Shown one piece after another: positions 14,069-14,075 of a stretch of 14,075 bases of DNA. Position 1 is the stretch's first letter. Every line of letters begins with the position of its first letter. The notes below the pieces were generated by a model. It did no database searches. It was given only the letters and a program-made list of their open reading frames with translations, and was not told the origin of the DNA. The DNA is from CAKSIN01 sp964423705 (GTDB lineage Bacteria; Bacillota; Clostridia; UMGS1810), in NCBI GenBank assembly GCA_964423705.1, contig CAYRGA010000044.1, positions 1-14,075 of the forward strand. Reading direction: 5' to 3'. The position numbers and the translations under genes were made by a program.

Positions 14069-14074
14069 ATTATA
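14069..14074 (-). promoter_or_regulatory. Candidate -10 box for the Etf operon
   Basis: TATAAT on the minus strand, 54 bp before the Etf start codon. The -35 box would lie beyond the window edge, so the promoter is unproven. Confidence 0.45.
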
Positions 14075-14075
14075 C

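Overview
This window looks like chromosomal DNA from an anaerobic, low-to-moderate G+C member of the Clostridia (Bacillota), probably an uncultured gut or rumen type. The support is a spoVT sporulation regulator gene, a clostridial-style hisS-aspS pair, Shine-Dalgarno sites of the AGGAGG type before nearly every gene, sigma-A-like promoters and hairpin-plus-T-tract terminators. I see no rRNA, tRNA, CRISPR array, insertion sequence or phage gene. The species is not resolvable from sequence alone.

Left part (1-3440): a strong extended -10 promoter drives a secreted 456-residue protein that I do not recognise; it carries five degenerate Trp-centred segments. Its terminator is followed by a stretch that can fold as a three-way-junction RNA, then a secreted NodB-type polysaccharide deacetylase. 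Convergent to that, on the minus strand, is spoVT, with a 12-bp hairpin between the two genes. A 349-bp divergent intergenic region separates spoVT from the next gene.

Middle part (3441-8371): a 478-residue fusion of two ACT-like domains and a metallo-beta-lactamase-fold domain with an HxDxDH metal motif; then, after a terminator and a new promoter, hisS and aspS 29 bp apart, presumably one operon for histidyl- and aspartyl-tRNA synthetases. The operon ends in a double terminator region that also serves the convergent gene from the right.

Right part (8372-14075, all minus strand): transcription enters from the right-hand edge through a single-polypeptide EtfB-EtfA electron-transfer flavoprotein, then an FAD-binding oxidoreductase of the GlcD/alkyl-DHAP-synthase superfamily (8-bp overlap with the Etf gene), then a protein with two [4Fe-4S] motifs whose HdrB-like CCG domains have lost their cysteine ligands. 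After a hairpin, and with its own promoters and a 10-bp inverted-repeat operator candidate, comes an FGGY-family carbohydrate kinase. The first three genes read as a redox complex that would take electrons from an alpha-hydroxy acid, polyol or similar substrate via FAD and iron-sulfur clusters to Etf (or the reverse); the kinase suggests a carbohydrate-related substrate. The substrate is not identifiable from sequence. This redox module, with its fused Etf and ligand-less CCG domains, is the best candidate for something undescribed in the window.
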